DNA of 5,925 nt from Zetaproteobacteria bacterium (GTDB lineage Bacteria > Pseudomonadota > Zetaproteobacteria > Mariprofundales > Mariprofundaceae): contig JAJRTX010000153.1 of the NCBI GenBank assembly GCA_021545665.1, forward strand, positions 1-5,925. The letters are read 5' to 3'. Position numbers and translations under genes: made by a program. Position 1 is the stretch's first letter, and each line of letters begins with the position of its first letter. Positions 4,846-5,925 of this stretch are shown piece after piece. Under the pieces are notes generated by a model. That model was not told the DNA's origin. It ran no database searches and worked only from the letters and a program-made list of their open reading frames with translations.

Positions 4846-5114
4846 AGAATTTCATTCTCTTCCTTTAACCGTGTATTCTCCTGCCTGAGAGTTGTCAGAT
4901 CACTTTGTTCTTCTTTCTTTGGTCGCCCTGCCGAGCGGGTAAAAGCCTTATCACCTTTCTCGCTCAACTGCTCCCTCCACTTGTAAAGCTGATTGCGACG
5001 AATCCCCAGCTCCATCGCTATCTCGGATGATGGTCGATCTGATGACTCCATCATCCGGACGGCTTCAATCTTGAATTCACGTGTGAATGTCTTGTATGTT
5101 CTTTGCTTACTCAT
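4806..5114 (-). CDS. IS3-family transposase OrfA (DNA-binding subunit)
   Basis: The 102-aa protein has an HTH_Tnp_1 domain (TREFKIEAVRMM, then EIAMELGIRRNQLYKWREQL at about 31-50). A leucine-zipper-like coiled coil follows, with L76, L83 and L90 at heptad spacing, ending EILKKAAAYFAREL, typical of IS3 OrfA. It recognises the terminal repeats, and alone usually acts as a regulator. The ATG at 5114 is preceded 6 nt upstream by GGGAG on the minus strand. A small hairpin lies in the leader. The promoter should lie in or near the right inverted repeat, but no convincing hexamer pair was seen. Confidence 0.93.
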   Translation of the reverse strand: MSKQRTYKTFTREFKIEAVRMMESSDRPSSEIAMELGIRRNQLYKWREQLSEKGDKAFTRSAGRPKKEEQSDLTTLRQENTRLKEENEILKKAAAYFARELT

Positions 5115-5127
5115 TGGATACTCCCAG

Positions 5128-5142
5128 GGCGATATATTCGCC
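5128..5142 (-). promoter_or_regulatory. Hairpin in the leader of orfA
   Basis: GGCGA (5128-5132) and TCGCC (5138-5142) form a 5-bp stem with a 5-nt loop, just upstream of the orfA ribosome site. In several insertion sequences such a leader hairpin limits translation of transcripts entering from outside. The role here is inferred from position only. Confidence 0.3.
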
Positions 5143-5153
5143 TATTTATTGTA

Positions 5154-5176
5154 TCCGTTAAACTGGGGGAGGCTCA
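5154..5176 (-). repeat. Right terminal inverted repeat of the IS3 element
   Basis: Reverse complement begins TGAGCCTCCCCC followed by AGTTTAACGGA, matching the left end at 20 of 23 positions. It lies 39 bp upstream of the orfA start codon. Confidence 0.85.
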
Positions 5177-5192
5177 AACTGACCCCTTCACA
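5177..5192 (+). repeat. Dispersed repeat core next to the IS right end
   Basis: AACTGACCCCTTCACA contains the CTGACCCC core of the other copies. With the IS removed it joins the left flank as AAGACTGACCCC, close to AAGAACTGACCCC in copy C. Confidence 0.4.
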
Positions 5193-5212
5193 TTTGATCC
5201 CGCTCATTGCTC

Positions 5213-5240
5213 TTGTAGCTCATTAGTGCTACATTATATC
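5213..5240 (+). promoter_or_regulatory. Promoter and operator of the RelB/ParE-type module
   Basis: TGTAGC (5214-5219) and GCTACA (5228-5233) are inverted arms around an 8-nt centre, a 20-bp imperfect palindrome of the type bound by RelB/DinJ ribbon-helix-helix antitoxins. A weak promoter can be drawn as TTGTAG (5213-5218), 16 nt, TATATC (5235-5240). An alternative is TTGCTC (5207-5212) with TACATT (5230-5235). Either would be covered by the operator. A GAGGT ribosome site follows at 5244-5248. Confidence 0.5.
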
Positions 5241-5254
5241 CGTGAGGTGACATC

Positions 5255-5554
5255 ATGGCAAAGACATCGGTAGTAAGGGCGCGGATGGAACCAAAACTCA
5301 AAGAGCAGGCGGAAGAGATTCTCAAAGAAATTGGTATCAAACCATCGGAAGCCATTAACCTGTTTTATCATCAGGTTGAAAGAACAGGCGGCCTCCCCTT
5401 CGAAATGAATACGGGGCGGGCATCGAAGGAGCTTGATGAAGATATGCGCAGGCTCAAAGAGTGTCGTGCCGGGAATTTCATAGAGCACGACAAGGTTGAT
5501 GCATGGTTGAGGTCTATCGGTACGGACGATGAGATCCCATGCCCTGTAAAATAA
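5255..5554 (+). CDS. RelB/DinJ-family antitoxin
   Basis: The 99-aa protein opens MAKTSVVRARMEPKLKEQAE and continues ILKEIGIKPSEAINLFYHQV, then GLPFEM, the hallmark of RelB/DinJ antitoxins. The first ~45 residues form the DNA-binding ribbon-helix-helix, and the charged C-terminal half (about 55-90) should wrap the toxin. It should also repress its own promoter through the palindrome just upstream. The ATG at 5255 has GAGGT 6 nt before it and begins at the family's usual first residue. The toxin gene starts 16 nt before its stop codon, so the two are translationally coupled. Intact and of normal to slightly long length. Confidence 0.92.
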   Translation: MAKTSVVRARMEPKLKEQAEEILKEIGIKPSEAINLFYHQVERTGGLPFEMNTGRASKELDEDMRRLKECRAGNFIEHDKVDAWLRSIGTDDEIPCPVK

Positions 5555-5829
5555 TCTGGCATCCTGAAGCCATCCAGGATCAGTTTCGACTCTTCACTCA
5601 CCTTAAATCTGTGAATCCTGCCGCAGCAAAAAAAGCGGCTGAACTTGTTCGCCAAGGGGCGAAAAGCCTTCAGAAGTGGCCAAATCGTTGCAGGCCCATG
5701 GATGACGGCAGTGGAAGGCGAGAGCTTATCATTCAATTTGGATCTGGCGCATATGTGTTGCGCTATGTGCTGGATGACAATTTAATCATCATCCTGCGTG
5801 CATGGCACTCAAAAGAGTTGCGTCCCTGA
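5539..5829 (+). CDS. RelE/ParE-superfamily toxin partnered with the RelB/DinJ-type antitoxin
   Basis: The 96-aa protein starts MPCKIIWHPEAIQDQFRLF and has the ParE/RelE pattern: a first strand ending in W-H-P-E-A, two helices (13-24 and 27-42), then the β-sheet core. That core contains R-P-M-D-D-G (52-57), R-R-E-L-I-I-Q-F-G (60-68), Y-V-L-R-Y (72-76) and the last strand I-I-L-R-A-W-H (84-90). The sequence resembles ParE-like members paired with RelB antitoxins, so the target (gyrase or ribosome-bound mRNA) cannot be decided by eye. The ATG lies inside the antitoxin gene with only a weak GAG upstream, so it depends on coupled translation. Intact. No clear terminator follows. Confidence 0.9.
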   Translation: MPCKIIWHPEAIQDQFRLFTHLKSVNPAAAKKAAELVRQGAKSLQKWPNRCRPMDDGSGRRELIIQFGSGAYVLRYVLDDNLIIILRAWHSKELRP

Positions 5830-5875
5830 GCTATAAACTCTCCTTTTATGCCTCATGAAAGACTTGATATTATGA
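5830..5875. other. Short stretch after the RelB/ParE-type module
   Basis: Forty-six AT-rich bases between the toxin stop and the duplicated segment. No gene, terminator or repeat copy is visible. It is the junction sequence that replaces the 5' part of the duplicated toxin gene. Confidence 0.4.
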
Positions 5876-5925
5876 GTTAAAAAGAGACAAAAAACGCCAC
5901 GGGCTGCTCTTGAGCTTGCTCGCCA
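5876..5925 (+). pseudogene. 3' fragment of a second copy of the Gp49-like toxin gene
   Basis: These 50 bases are identical to 3460-3509, the LVKKRQKTPRAALELARQ part of the interrupted toxin gene, and they run to the window edge. In that frame a TGA (5873-5875) stands directly before the match and there is no start, so at this locus the gene is a fragment without its N-terminal two thirds. The match breaks sharply at 5876. If it continues, a second antitoxin gene would follow outside the window. Alternatively this is the repeat overlap at a contig end. Confidence 0.7.

Larger units (their letters stand above)
3918..5177 (-). mobile_element. Complete IS3-family insertion sequence
   Basis: The element is about 1260 bp, normal for IS3 elements, with orfA and orfB on the minus strand. 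Its ends are imperfect inverted repeats beginning TGAGC, matching at 20 of 23 positions (3918-3940 against 5154-5176). The bases 'act' at 3915-3917 and 5178-5180 form a likely 3-bp target duplication if the right end is taken at 5177. Joining the flanks gives GCAAGACTGACCCCTTCAC, so the element seems to have landed in a CTGACCCC repeat. Both reading frames and the frameshift signal are intact, so it may still be active. Confidence 0.9.

Noticed and set aside
2188..5192. Repeats between modules as integron attC sites
   Set aside because: I found no paired R/L core sites with GTTRRRY ends and no integrase; the repeats match the RAYT-type CTGACCCC core instead.
5234..5736. Minus-strand open frames opposite the RelB and ParE-type genes
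   Set aside because: Shadows of two clearly recognised genes; no start signals.

Overview
The window reads as an accessory region of a Gram-negative bacterium, most likely a gammaproteobacterium. The grounds are the REP-associated tyrosine transposase (RAYT) of the 'MSRPLRLEYPGALYH' type with its CTGACCCC-family repeats, an IS3-family element, and the kinds of toxin-antitoxin (TA) genes present. The species cannot be told from the sequence. There is no housekeeping gene, rRNA, tRNA or CRISPR array. Almost everything is either a TA-type module or a mobile or repeated sequence.

Left part, all leftward. The first 47 bases hold the start of a gene that leaves the window (TTG start, AGGAGG ribosome site, TATAAT promoter box, and a 22-bp near-perfect palindrome at the expected activator or operator position). 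Next comes a RAYT gene (141-1070, possibly to 1121) bounded by perfect 22-bp inverted repeats. Beyond it lie an AbiEii-type nucleotidyltransferase gene (1131-1760) and a small overlapping upstream partner (1741-2007) with a strong promoter. A probable gene remnant on the plus strand (about 2022-2240) and a textbook higB-higA module (2854 to 2265) follow. The higBA promoter is covered by two tandem palindromes.

Middle. About 280 bp (2892-3172) contain only diverged repeat copies. Then a rightward RelE/Gp49-type toxin gene (3208-3534) carries an in-frame TAA where a sense codon is expected. Its Xre antitoxin gene (3531-3827) is intact and overlaps it by ATGA.

Right part. A complete IS3-family element (3918-5177, leftward) carries orfA and orfB. 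They can be joined by a -1 frameshift at an A7-G run followed by an 8-bp stem-loop. It seems to have inserted into a CTGACCCC repeat, with a 3-bp 'act' duplication. A rightward RelB/DinJ-type antitoxin gene and ParE/RelE-type toxin gene follow (5255-5829). The last 50 bases repeat exactly an internal part of the broken toxin gene, so a second copy of that TA locus, at least in part, probably lies just outside.

Together the window looks like a TA island: four unrelated TA-type modules in under 6 kb, punctuated by repeats carrying CTGACCCC or close variants. Three of the four modules have a -10 box only 7-8 nt from the first ATG and no ribosome site, which suggests leaderless transcripts.
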